Positions 18,097 to 27,637 of a stretch of DNA of 64,000 bases are shown piece by piece. The notes below the pieces were generated by a model. It ran no database searches. It had not been told where the DNA came from and saw only the letters and a list, made by a program, of their open reading frames with translations. The DNA is taken from the NCBI GenBank assembly GCA_964528645.1, contig CAZGSR010000007.1, positions 15,528-79,527 of the forward strand. Direction: 5' to 3'. The stretch is from UBA5734 sp964528645 (GTDB lineage: Bacteria > Bacillota > Clostridia > Saccharofermentanales > UBA5734). A program made the translations under genes and the position numbers. Every line of letters begins with the position of its first letter. Positions within the stretch are counted from its first letter, which is position 1.

Positions 18097-19505
18097 GGGG
18101 TTTCTCCTCCAAGTCCTAGTGTAGCAATGATCGAGTCAAGTTTGTATTCCAAAGGCAAGTCGGCGTTGACCACAAAATCGGCCAATCTTCTGTAAATGGG
18201 TCGGCGACTGTCATACAACTGGACCAGACGGTCTCGGTCCTGTCCGGCAATCAACGGGCGGCCGGATCCATCACCGACACGTTGTTCAATCATCTCCAGG
18301 CTGGCATCGAGATAGATGACCAGGGCGGGATGGCTATACAGGATGGCCTGGGCCTCTGGGCTCAAGAGGGCCCCTCCCCCCGTCGCCAGAATCTGGCAGC
18401 GGCGGGTGGACAGGACTTCGTCAAGCGATTGCCGTTCCAGGTCACGGAAAGCAGCTTCTCCTTCGGCAGCGAAAATTTCAGGTATGGTGCAGTCAGCTTT
18501 TTCCTCGATCCAGTGGTCGAGGTCAACCAGAGGCCAGCCGGTCTTGGCCGACAGCTCGCGACCGACCCGGCTCTTGCCGCTGCCCATGAAGCCCATCAGG
18601 ACCAGTGTCAAAGGGGACTGGCGATAGATTTCCGCAGCCAGACCACTGAGGACCAAGTCCTTGGCATCAGCCGGGAAAGCGGCTGATGGATTCCAGATCC
18701 GTTGGGCTAGCAGGGCCTGGCTGACCAGCATGCCGAGGCCACCCCTGGCCGGGATGCCACGGCTTTGGGCCCTGAGCACCAGACGGGTGGCAAATGGATT
18801 GTAGATCGTGTCATAAACCGCCTGGACATGGTCCAGAAGTTCATCTGGCACAGGAACGCCGCCCGTGTGTGGCCACATCCCGGCTGGTGTGCCATTCAAC
18901 AGAACCCAGCGGTCCTCCCAGGGTGTGGGTTGCTCTGGGGAGAAACACGAACCGGGGTCGGCTGTGACATCGACCCCGCTTGCTGGAAAAGCGGCAGCAA
19001 TTGTCTCTGCCAGGGGCTGGGCTTTTTGGGGGTGGCGGACCAGGAAACGGATCTGGGTGGCACCCTGTAAACCCGCAGCAAAAGCCAGGGTCCGGCAGAC
19101 GCCACCGGCGCCAAGAATCAGGACTCGGCGACCGGAGAGTTCTGGCGCATCGCTGAGAAATCCCTCCAGATCGGTATTATAACCAGAAATCCGCCCCTGG
19201 GATGGGCAGGAAATGGTATTGACAGCCCCGATCTGTTCAGCCAGGGGATCGATTTTTTCCAGACTGGACTTGACGACCTGCTTGTGCGGAATCGTAACAT
19301 TCAGGCCGTCATATGCCCGTAAAAATTCGGGCATACGGCCGGTTATTTCCTCCGGCGGGACCGCCAGCAACTCATAGGTGCCGGCAATGCCAGCCAGGGC
19401 CATCAAGCGGCGGTGGATCTGTGGCGACAAGCTATGCCCGAGCGGATAGCCCAGCAGGCCATAGCGGGCCGGAGGCGTGCCCACACCCGTTTTAATCACA
19501 TTCAT
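18093..19505 (-). CDS. aroE/aroK: Fused shikimate dehydrogenase - shikimate kinase
   Basis: 470 residues carrying two enzymes for consecutive steps. Residues about 12-290 are AroE: GYPLGHSLSPQIHRRL, NVTIPHK with catalytic lysine 75, GYNTD with Asp 112, the NADP loop GAGGVCR at 132-138, NGTPAGMWP and the closing GLGMLVSQALLAQ. Residues about 298-465 are AroK: P-loop GFMGSGKS at 305-312, DLDHWIEEKA, FRDLERQSLDEVL, ATGGGAL and SGRPLI. The junction has only a short linker, and no stop or frameshift is visible, so the fusion looks genuine. Its start codon lies in a tandem copy of the tyrA 3' end. Confidence 0.95.
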   Translation of the reverse strand: MNVIKTGVGTPPARYGLLGYPLGHSLSPQIHRRLMALAGIAGTYELLAVPPEEITGRMPEFLRAYDGLNVTIPHKQVVKSSLEKIDPLAEQIGAVNTISCPSQGRISGYNTDLEGFLSDAPELSGRRVLILGAGGVCRTLAFAAGLQGATQIRFLVRHPQKAQPLAETIAAAFPASGVDVTADPGSCFSPEQPTPWEDRWVLLNGTPAGMWPHTGGVPVPDELLDHVQAVYDTIYNPFATRLVLRAQSRGIPARGGLGMLVSQALLAQRIWNPSAAFPADAKDLVLSGLAAEIYRQSPLTLVLMGFMGSGKSRVGRELSAKTGWPLVDLDHWIEEKADCTIPEIFAAEGEAAFRDLERQSLDEVLSTRRCQILATGGGALLSPEAQAILYSHPALVIYLDASLEMIEQRVGDGSGRPLIAGQDRDRLVQLYDSRRPIYRRLADFVVNADLPLEYKLDSIIATLGLGGETP

Positions 19506-19576
19506 AACCCGCCTCCGAGGAGCCGCGTGCCCACGCCCGTTCTAGTCGCATTCATAACCGGCCTCCTTGAGGAGCC
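19477..19576. repeat. Imperfect tandem duplication at the tyrA/aroE junction
   Basis: Two adjacent copies, 19477-19524 and 19527-19576, share about 85 percent of bases, including the ribosome-site-like GGAGG and ATGAAT. The right copy is the end of tyrA; the left copy supplies the ribosome site, start codon and first ten codons of aroE-aroK. Confidence 0.85.
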
Positions 19577-20780
19577 AGGCTGCGCGGGCCGCCTGGGCCG
19601 AGTCCGGCAACAGCAATTGCAGGCTGCCGCCTTCGTAGGTGCGGAATTCGCGGATGCGCAGATTGGTGATGTTGATGGCATGTTCACCCAGCAGCGTCGT
19701 CACCTTGCCGATGACACCTGGTTCGTCCGGAATATAGACATTGAGGATGCTCTGCGTCAGCAAGGCGCCTCGGCCATCGACGGGCAATGATCCGCGGTAC
19801 TGTGCTGCCTGGAAAAAGTACTGGCGCATGTGATCCAGGTCACCGTCGGATAATTCCGTGCGGAACTCTTGGAGGATGGCGATGTACTGGTCGATCAGGG
19901 GCAGCAGCTGGTCGCTCGACTCGAGACTGATCTGGGACCAGAGGCTGGCATCCGATGACGCGATTCGGGTGATGTCACGAAAGCCTCCGGCAGCCAGCCG
20001 GGTCAGGTTGTTGTCCCCCTGGCGCGCTGCCAGCAGAGACAGCGCGGCCGCCGCGACGTGAGGCAAATGGCTGACCGCTGCGACCGCCTTGTCATGCGTC
20101 ACCGGATCCAGGCTGATCGGAGAAGCCCCGATCGATTGGACCAGGCGCTCCAGCTGGCGGTATTCCAGGACAGTGATGGCGGATTGTTCCGGCAGGCACA
20201 GGACATAGGCCGCATTTTCAAACAGATTCTCCCGGGCATTGGCATAGCCGTGCTTTTCCGATCCTGCCATCGGGTGGCCACCCACAAACCGGTCGTCGGG
20301 AATCAGGTCCAGGACCGGCTTTTTGACGCTGGCGACGTCAGTCAGGATAGCACCGGTGCAGGGTCGGATCTGCCTGACCAGGTCCGGGATCGTGGCCGGA
20401 GGCGTGCACAGGAAAACGACCTGGCAATCTGCCAGCAGCTGCCAGACAGCAGCCTGGCTGGACGAGCCAGGACCGGCAAGTTCAGCTGGAACTACAGCCG
20501 GCGAAGCCTTGGCCTTGAATGCTGAGATGATGGATGGAGCCTGATGGTGGTCCATCTGTATTAACTCGGACTGGAGGGGCATCACACCCCCTCGTGCCAG
20601 GACCTGGTCAGAGAGGGCTTTTTCGATCACAACCGGGTCCGGGTCGATCCCAACCACGGCGACCTTGGCTCGGCCAGCGAGAGCCTTAGCCAGCGATCCG
20701 CCGATCAGGCCCAGGCCAACCACACCGACTTGCACCGGAACTGAGGCTTTTTTATCAGCGGGCACGTCTGGGGTTAACAT
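19542..20780 (-). CDS. tyrA: Prephenate dehydrogenase with ACT domain
   Basis: 412 residues. It oxidises prephenate to 4-hydroxyphenylpyruvate with NAD(P)+. The Rossmann loop GVVGLGLIGGSLAKAL is at the start; later GGHPMAGSEKHGYANARENLFENAAYVL and TAHDKAVAAVSHLPH-type motif (here THDKAVAAVSHLPHVAAAAL) give the active-site histidines. About residues 335-412 are an ACT domain (LNVYIPDEPGVIGKVTTLLGEHAINITNLRI). An insertion of about 45 residues (roughly 66-110, rich in Ser, Ala, Pro) interrupts the nucleotide-binding fold compared with the usual 290-370-residue enzyme. Ribosome site GGGAGAGC. The last codons lie in the junction duplication. Confidence 0.94.
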   Translation of the reverse strand: MLTPDVPADKKASVPVQVGVVGLGLIGGSLAKALAGRAKVAVVGIDPDPVVIEKALSDQVLARGGVMPLQSELIQMDHHQAPSIISAFKAKASPAVVPAELAGPGSSSQAAVWQLLADCQVVFLCTPPATIPDLVRQIRPCTGAILTDVASVKKPVLDLIPDDRFVGGHPMAGSEKHGYANARENLFENAAYVLCLPEQSAITVLEYRQLERLVQSIGASPISLDPVTHDKAVAAVSHLPHVAAAALSLLAARQGDNNLTRLAAGGFRDITRIASSDASLWSQISLESSDQLLPLIDQYIAILQEFRTELSDGDLDHMRQYFFQAAQYRGSLPVDGRGALLTQSILNVYIPDEPGVIGKVTTLLGEHAINITNLRIREFRTYEGGSLQLLLPDSAQAARAAWLLKEAGYECD

Positions 20781-20800
20781 GTTCGCTCTCCCGTCATACG

Positions 20801-22108
20801 TCAGAATTTACGGTTATCGATCACCCGTTTGGCTTTGCCTTCACTTCTGGGCAGGGAACGGGGCTCGACCAGGGTGATCTTGGCAGCAATGCCCAAAGTA
20901 GAATGGATGTCCGCGGTCAGGCGCCGTTCGATCGTCTCGATTTCGCGCACGGAGTCGGAGAAGAATGCTTTCGTCATCTCGATCTGGACCTCCATGCGAT
21001 CCATGTTGTTGATCCGGTCGACGTGGATCATGTAATGCGGTTCGAGTTCACCGTAGGTGAGCAGGATCGACTCGATCTGGCTCGGGAAGACATTAACCCC
21101 GCGGATGATCAGCATGTCATCGGCCCGGCCGGTGACCTTTTCCATGCGCACCGTTGTCCGGCCGCAGGCACAGGGTTCGTAACAGAGCCGGGTCAGGTCA
21201 TGCGTATTGTAGCGCAGGAGCGGTGTGCCTGTCTTGGTCACACTGGAAAAAACCAGCTCGCCCAGTTCACCTTCGCCGAGCACCTCGTGTGTGTCCGGAT
21301 CAATAACTTCGGCAATGAAATGGTCCGACTGGATGTGCAGGAGATCGCTATGGTCACAGCTCATGGCCACACCCGGGCCCAGGGTTTCGGACAAGCCATA
21401 GATGTCAAAAGCCTTGAGGCCCAGGCGTTCCTCGATCTGGTGTTTCATTTCCAGTGTCCAGGGCTCTGCCCCGAAAATGCCAACCTTGAGGTTGAGCTGG
21501 TGTTTGCTGATGCCATGGGCGTCCATTTCATCGGCCAGGTGAAGGGCATAGCTGGGCGTGCAAGCCAATGCCGAGGGCTGGAAATCGAGCAGGATATCAA
21601 GCTGGCGTTTCGTATTGCCGGATGAAACCGGGATCACCATCACACCCATCCGTTCGGCACCATAATGCAGGCCGAGACCACCGGTAAACAAGCCATAGCC
21701 ATAGGCCACGTGCAGGGAGTCCCCCTCTGTCATCCCGGTCATGGCCAGGGAACGGGCGATGCATTCCGACCAGAGGTCGATATCTTCTTTGGTGTAACCC
21801 ACGACCTTCTGTTTGCCGGTCGTACCGGACGATGCATGCACACGGATGATCTTGGACATGGGTACGGCAAAAGTGCCGAAAGGGTAATTGTCCCGCAAAT
21901 CCTGCTTATCGGTCAGGGGCAGTTTTTTCAAATCATCAATTGACGTGATGTCATCCGGAGTCAGGCCGATGGCCTGCATCTTTTCCGTATAAAAGGGGAC
22001 CGTTCCGTAGATGCGCCGGACACAATCGACCAGCCGCTGTCCCTGGAGTTCGCGCAGGTTTTCATAGGACTGGGTCTCCATTTGCTTGTTCCAGATATAA
22101 CCATTCAT
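20801..22108 (-). CDS. paaK: Phenylacetate-CoA ligase (AMP-forming)
   Basis: 435 residues. It activates phenylacetate or a related aryl acid to its CoA thioester. Motifs: HASSGTTGKQKVVGYTKEDIDLW (ATP loop), the metal/CoA middle part ETLGPGVAMSCDHSDLLHIQSDHFIAEVIDPDTHEVLGEGELGELVFSSVTKTGTPLLRYNTHDLTR, a CACGR pair with PCACGRTTVRMEKVTGRADDMLIIRGVNVFPSQIE, and the C-terminal lysine region SEGKAKRVIDNRKF. Strong ribosome site AGGAGGT. It is the first gene of the aromatic operon and starts 21 bases before tyrA, hinting at aryl-acid salvage or aromatic amino-acid catabolism feeding this pathway. Confidence 0.92.
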   Translation of the reverse strand: MNGYIWNKQMETQSYENLRELQGQRLVDCVRRIYGTVPFYTEKMQAIGLTPDDITSIDDLKKLPLTDKQDLRDNYPFGTFAVPMSKIIRVHASSGTTGKQKVVGYTKEDIDLWSECIARSLAMTGMTEGDSLHVAYGYGLFTGGLGLHYGAERMGVMVIPVSSGNTKRQLDILLDFQPSALACTPSYALHLADEMDAHGISKHQLNLKVGIFGAEPWTLEMKHQIEERLGLKAFDIYGLSETLGPGVAMSCDHSDLLHIQSDHFIAEVIDPDTHEVLGEGELGELVFSSVTKTGTPLLRYNTHDLTRLCYEPCACGRTTVRMEKVTGRADDMLIIRGVNVFPSQIESILLTYGELEPHYMIHVDRINNMDRMEVQIEMTKAFFSDSVREIETIERRLTADIHSTLGIAAKITLVEPRSLPRSEGKAKRVIDNRKF

Positions 22109-22268
22109 CGATCAAGAACCTCCTGCCGTTTATCGGTCCCGCTGAGGGGCGAGTTGTCACCCAAGTGATGGACACGCGGGCTATCCTTTAAACAATAAAG
22201 GCTGCAAGCATTCGCCGGCAAGTCCTGGAAGCGCGGAAAAATGGCCGGATTTCCGACGATTTTGCCGA

Positions 22269-24398
<2,130 letters not shown>

Positions 24399-24456
24399 GG
24401 CTGCTCCTTGGCTGGTGCAAAGAACTTTTTGGCACCATCTGAAGGGCACATTGTTC

Positions 24457-24485
24457 TTGCTTTGGTCACATTATGATAACATATT
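24457..24485 (+). promoter_or_regulatory. Possible promoter of the zinc-ribbon membrane protein gene
   Basis: TTGCTT (24457-24462) and CATATT (24480-24485) are 17 bases apart, 44 bases before the ATG at 24529. The region is AT-rich and divergent from tex; a tex promoter should lie here too, but its boxes are not clear. Confidence 0.35.
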
Positions 24486-24528
24486 TGCTGTAATCTGAAC
24501 CAAAATGCTTCAGGAGGCTGCCTGCTGG

Positions 24529-25491
24529 ATGGCTCGCTATTGTTTTTACTGTGGTCGTGAACTGGCATCAGGTGAAAAGTGCAACTGCAGGACCCACGCC
24601 GCAGGCGCCTCCCACCAGGGGCAGTCGAGACAGGCGCATCACGCAACTGGAACTTCTCAATCCAAAGCCAGTCCTGGCAGTGGATCGCAATCCAGAACCA
24701 GCTCTGGCACAAGCCAGTCCGGAGCCAAGGCGGGTAGCACGAAGACCAAAGGCTCAGGATTCTGGGAATCTTTCCAGTCAGCGGCAACCAAAAGCCAGCC
24801 CTTCGGCCAAAACAATCCGCCTTATGGCAGCTCTGGCAAAAGAAAATCGATGGATACCATTGCTTTCCTGGCAGGTTTTGGCCAGTATCTGCGCTACCTG
24901 ACCCGGCCAGTCGACTCCATCCGCCAGGCAGTCCAGTACCTGAATCCACACCGTCTCCTGGTTGTATCACTGATTCACGCCGCACTGGGCGGTCTGGCCA
25001 TGGTCCGGATCGACCAGATTGGCACCCTTGATTTGCTCCTGCAATTGACTCAGGTCCAGCTGGCCGCCAATCCCTTCATCGCCGGACTCTTCCTGTTTAT
25101 CCAGGGTGCAGGTCTGGCGCTGGTCTTTGACTGGCTCCTGATCCTGGTCACCCATTTGACGTTGCAATACGTCTTCAAGGCTCCTTTCGCCCTGACCCGG
25201 GTGGCCGCGAGCTTTGTCCCGGTCATTTTCTATCTGGCGTTGTTCCAGCTATTAGCCCTGATGTCCCTGACCCTGGTCCCCGTGGCCAGTTTGCTCACAT
25301 TGGCCGCCGGCTTGGCGATTGCGCTGCTGGTTCTCTACCTCGCAATCCGCCAGCTGACGGGGTTTGACGAAAACCGCTGTTTTGTCCTGGTCACGTTTGT
25401 CATCGTCGTCTTCACATCTCTGGTCAGCCTGGTCATCAACCTTGCGATGCCGGTGCTTATGCTTCTTCTGGAGCAGTCTCTGCCGCTCTAA
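24529..25491 (+). CDS. Zinc-ribbon membrane protein of unknown function (Yip1-like)
   Basis: 320 residues from the ATG at 24529, with AGGAGG eleven bases upstream; an earlier ATG at 24505 overlaps that site. The N-terminus has a CFYCGREL...CNC zinc-ribbon-like cluster (residues 5-20). Residues about 25-105 are low-complexity Ser/Gly/Thr/Gln. From about 115 the chain has five hydrophobic segments (LLVVSLIHAALGGLAMV, FIAGLFLFIQGAGLALVFDWLLILV, VIFYLALFQLLALMSLTLV, LLTLAAGLAIALLVLYL, FVLVTFVIVVFTSLVSLVI), arranged like Yip1-domain proteins. I cannot assign a function. Its last 48 bases lie in the left 53-bp repeat, and formerly it probably overlapped the CpXC gene tail to tail. Confidence 0.8.
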   Translation: MARYCFYCGRELASGEKCNCRTHAAGASHQGQSRQAHHATGTSQSKASPGSGSQSRTSSGTSQSGAKAGSTKTKGSGFWESFQSAATKSQPFGQNNPPYGSSGKRKSMDTIAFLAGFGQYLRYLTRPVDSIRQAVQYLNPHRLLVVSLIHAALGGLAMVRIDQIGTLDLLLQLTQVQLAANPFIAGLFLFIQGAGLALVFDWLLILVTHLTLQYVFKAPFALTRVAASFVPVIFYLALFQLLALMSLTLVPVASLLTLAAGLAIALLVLYLAIRQLTGFDENRCFVLVTFVIVVFTSLVSLVINLAMPVLMLLLEQSLPL

Positions 25492-25496
25492 AGGCA
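25444..25496. repeat. 53-bp direct repeat, left copy
   Basis: Identical base for base to 26920-26972; the neighbouring bases differ on both sides (25443 T against G, 25497 A against T). It contains the last codons of the zinc-ribbon membrane protein and the stop codon of the inserted ATPase gene. Confidence 0.97.
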
Positions 25497-26783
25497 AAAT
25501 GCGGCATAGAGCGGGATTGTTTTCACGCCATTTTCCTGGCCGAAATTTCGACCAGACAATTTGATCGCATAAGATGGCTTGTAAGTCTCCAGATAGATGC
25601 CCAGGCTTTTGGCTCGGGTGTTGTCAGCTGATTTGACCTCGACCGGAATGATTTTGCCTTCGCGCTGGATGATGAAATCGACTTCGGCGCCACGCGGCGA
25701 AAACCAATAATAGCAGGTGTATTTGTTGGCAGCCAACTGGCAGCAGACATAGTTTTCGGTCATTCCACCTTTGAAATCATCCAGCTCATCTGACAAATAT
25801 AGGATATCTTCAGCAATGATGTCCTTTTTAGCGCAGAGCAAGCCGACGTCTGACACATAGATTTTAAAAGAATCAATGTCACGGTAATTTTCCAGCGGCT
25901 TTCTGGCTTGTTCTACTTGGTAGATTCTGGTCACAATGCCTGACAAGACCAGCCATTCGATCGCATTTTCGAACTCCGAAGCCCGGCCGCCTTTTTTGAC
26001 CAATTTGTATTGAAAGCGGGTATTCTTTTTCGAAAGTTGAACTGTGATGTTGTCATACACCAGACGTGTTTTCTTAATTTCGTTGTCCTGGTTGTATTTG
26101 CTCATGTCATGGAGGTAACTGGCCAGGATAGTCTTCTGGGTATGCCGGATCAGGATATAGTCTTTGGTTTCCTTGAATTTCACCACACATTCCGGCATGC
26201 CGCCAACCACCAGGTACTGCCGGTAGGCTTGCATGGCGGCATCGTGCAGGACTTGTGGCATCTGTGTGTTTTGTTGAAAACAAGACCGGATCCGCTCGAC
26301 CAGGTCTTCGTCACCCTGAGCCATGAGAAACTCTTCAAAATCCATCGGATAGAGGGTCAGTAAGTCTACCTTCCCGACGGGAAAAGAATATCTCTCACGA
26401 TGGACCGCAACACCGAGCAAACTGCCAGCGGCAATCACATGATAGTCTGGCGCATTTTCGCAGAAATATTTCAGCGCTGTGAGAGCCCTCTCACACAGTT
26501 GAATCTCATCCAAGACAAGCAGGGTCTTTTCCCTCACAATCGTCTGGCCCGCCAGACGGGACAAAATCGGGACCAAGTAATCCGGTTCCAGACTCTCGTC
26601 AAAGGATTTTACCAAGGATGGACTGGTTTCAAAATTGAGATAGGCGACGTTTTCATAATGCGAACGGCCAAATTCGAGAATCGAATAGGTCTTGCCCACC
26701 TGACGGGCACCTTGTACGACCAGAGGTTTGCGATAAGGGCTGCTCTTCCAACCCAGGAAGTCTTGCATGATTTTACGGTGCAT
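25488..26783 (-). CDS. AAA-family ATPase with DUF4143-like C-terminal domain
   Basis: 431 residues from the ATG 26781-26783 (GGGGAG upstream); an alternative start at 26810 has no ribosome site. P-loop GARQVGKT at 25-32, Walker B LLVLDEIQ at 88-95, sensor AAGSLLGVAV, then the typical PVGKVDLLTLYPMDFEEFL and YLVVGGMPECV. The C-terminal part has GAEVDFIIQREGKIIPVEVKS, the E-V-D...E-V-K pattern of nuclease-like DUF4143 domains. The cellular role of this abundant, patchily distributed family is unsettled. Base composition is clearly more AT-rich than its neighbours, and it lies between two exact 53-bp repeats, so it looks recently acquired. Its stop codon is supplied by the left repeat. Confidence 0.9.
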   Translation of the reverse strand: MHRKIMQDFLGWKSSPYRKPLVVQGARQVGKTYSILEFGRSHYENVAYLNFETSPSLVKSFDESLEPDYLVPILSRLAGQTIVREKTLLVLDEIQLCERALTALKYFCENAPDYHVIAAGSLLGVAVHRERYSFPVGKVDLLTLYPMDFEEFLMAQGDEDLVERIRSCFQQNTQMPQVLHDAAMQAYRQYLVVGGMPECVVKFKETKDYILIRHTQKTILASYLHDMSKYNQDNEIKKTRLVYDNITVQLSKKNTRFQYKLVKKGGRASEFENAIEWLVLSGIVTRIYQVEQARKPLENYRDIDSFKIYVSDVGLLCAKKDIIAEDILYLSDELDDFKGGMTENYVCCQLAANKYTCYYWFSPRGAEVDFIIQREGKIIPVEVKSADNTRAKSLGIYLETYKPSYAIKLSGRNFGQENGVKTIPLYAAFCL

Positions 26784-26788
26784 AAAAA

Positions 26789-26819
26789 ATACTCCCCTCG
26801 ATGTTCTCAAGGAGAGTAT
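26789..26819 (-). promoter_or_regulatory. Hairpin enclosing the ribosome site of the ATPase gene
   Basis: On the minus strand ATACTCTCC (26811-26819) can pair with GGGGAGTAT (26789-26797), nine pairs with one G-U, loop of 13. The 3' arm is the ribosome binding sequence six bases before the ATG, so the stem would hide it. Confidence 0.55.
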
Positions 26820-26865
26820 AGCATTTATTCATGTTATTCTACAGGGTATTTTTCTAAATATTTAC

Positions 26866-26871
26866 ATTATA
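26866..26871 (-). promoter_or_regulatory. Possible -10 element of the ATPase gene
   Basis: TATAAT on the minus strand in an AT-rich stretch (26821-26890) upstream of the ATPase gene and inside the inserted segment. No convincing -35 box was found, so the start is uncertain; a second candidate TAGAAT lies nearer the gene. Confidence 0.35.
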
Positions 26872-26919
26872 TTGCACGTTATTCAAAATTGGATCCCCTG
26901 TTCACATTCCGGGGAAGCG

Positions 26920-26972
26920 GCGATGCCGGTGCTTATGCTTCTTCTGGAGCAGTCTCTGCCGCTCTAAAGGCA
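26920..26972. repeat. 53-bp direct repeat, right copy
   Basis: Exact copy of 25444-25496. It holds the last codons and stop (TTA on the plus strand, 26933-26935) of the CpXC-domain gene. The distance between copies is 1476 bases, with 1423 unique bases between them. Confidence 0.97.
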
Positions 26973-27637
26973 TCGAGGCACTGGGCGGCAAAAGCCTGGT
27001 CAATCAGCATGAACGTCATATCATTCTCGAGCACTGGCAATAGGCCGGTGTCGATCAGCCGGTCGAGCAGCTGGGCGGCATTGTCATAGGCCTGGGCAGG
27101 CAGGGCATACTGGAACCAGCCGTCTGGATTTTTCAGGACAAAACGGAGCTCATCGCCCCCAGCCCCAACGAAACGCAGTTCTTCGATTGGTATCTCGGCA
27201 GACCCATGACGCAGGACGGCGAGCTTGACGATCTCCAGCACCCGGTCATCAAGCTGGTGCTCCCGGACATGGATCTTTTCGATCAGGTCATTCATCGAGG
27301 CAACCAGGCGCAAGCAGGAATCCCCCGCGAGCACCCCAGCCAGCTCCGGATTTTGCCGGAGCTGGCTGAGGCGGTTTTCCAGTTCAGTCTGGTTGAGGTC
27401 AGGCCGGCATTCGATGAGCAAGCCGTGATCTGGATCCAGGTAGGTCAAAGGCGACGCGATCAGGGTCGCGTTGCCACAATTGCGGCAGTCCAGCGACTGC
27501 AAGGTCTTGCGCAGGAGCTTTTCCCTCAGGTCCGGATCGGTGCTGGCATCGATCATATCCCAGATCGTCAGGGTTTCTTCATTGAGACAGACCGGGCATT
27601 GGGCCAAGACCTGGTGAAACGATGTTTCCAGACTCAT
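26933..27637 (-). CDS. CpXC-domain zinc-binding protein of unknown function
   Basis: 234 residues. Two cysteine pairs, CPVC (14-17) and CRNC (51-54), with the pattern LDCRNCGNATLIASPLTYLDPDHGLLIE fit the CpXC domain, a presumed zinc-binding unit in Bacteria. The remaining 150 residues are mixed helix and strand with no membrane segment. Function is not known to me. Its start codon overlaps the clpC stop by one base (TGATG), so it is co-transcribed with the heat-shock operon and may be under CtsR control, an inference from position. The C-terminus is coded by the right 53-bp repeat. Confidence 0.8.
   Translation of the reverse strand: MSLETSFHQVLAQCPVCLNEETLTIWDMIDASTDPDLREKLLRKTLQSLDCRNCGNATLIASPLTYLDPDHGLLIECRPDLNQTELENRLSQLRQNPELAGVLAGDSCLRLVASMNDLIEKIHVREHQLDDRVLEIVKLAVLRHGSAEIPIEELRFVGAGGDELRFVLKNPDGWFQYALPAQAYDNAAQLLDRLIDTGLLPVLENDMTFMLIDQAFAAQCLDAFRAAETAPEEA

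Noticed and set aside
22109..22268. T-box or aromatic amino-acid riboswitch in front of the paaK operon
   Set aside because: The region is short and has no T-box sequence, specifier loop or terminator/antiterminator pair that I can identify.
25444..26972. Insertion sequence or integron-like element around the ATPase
   Set aside because: No transposase, integrase, terminal inverted repeats or att-like core was found; only the long direct repeats are supported.
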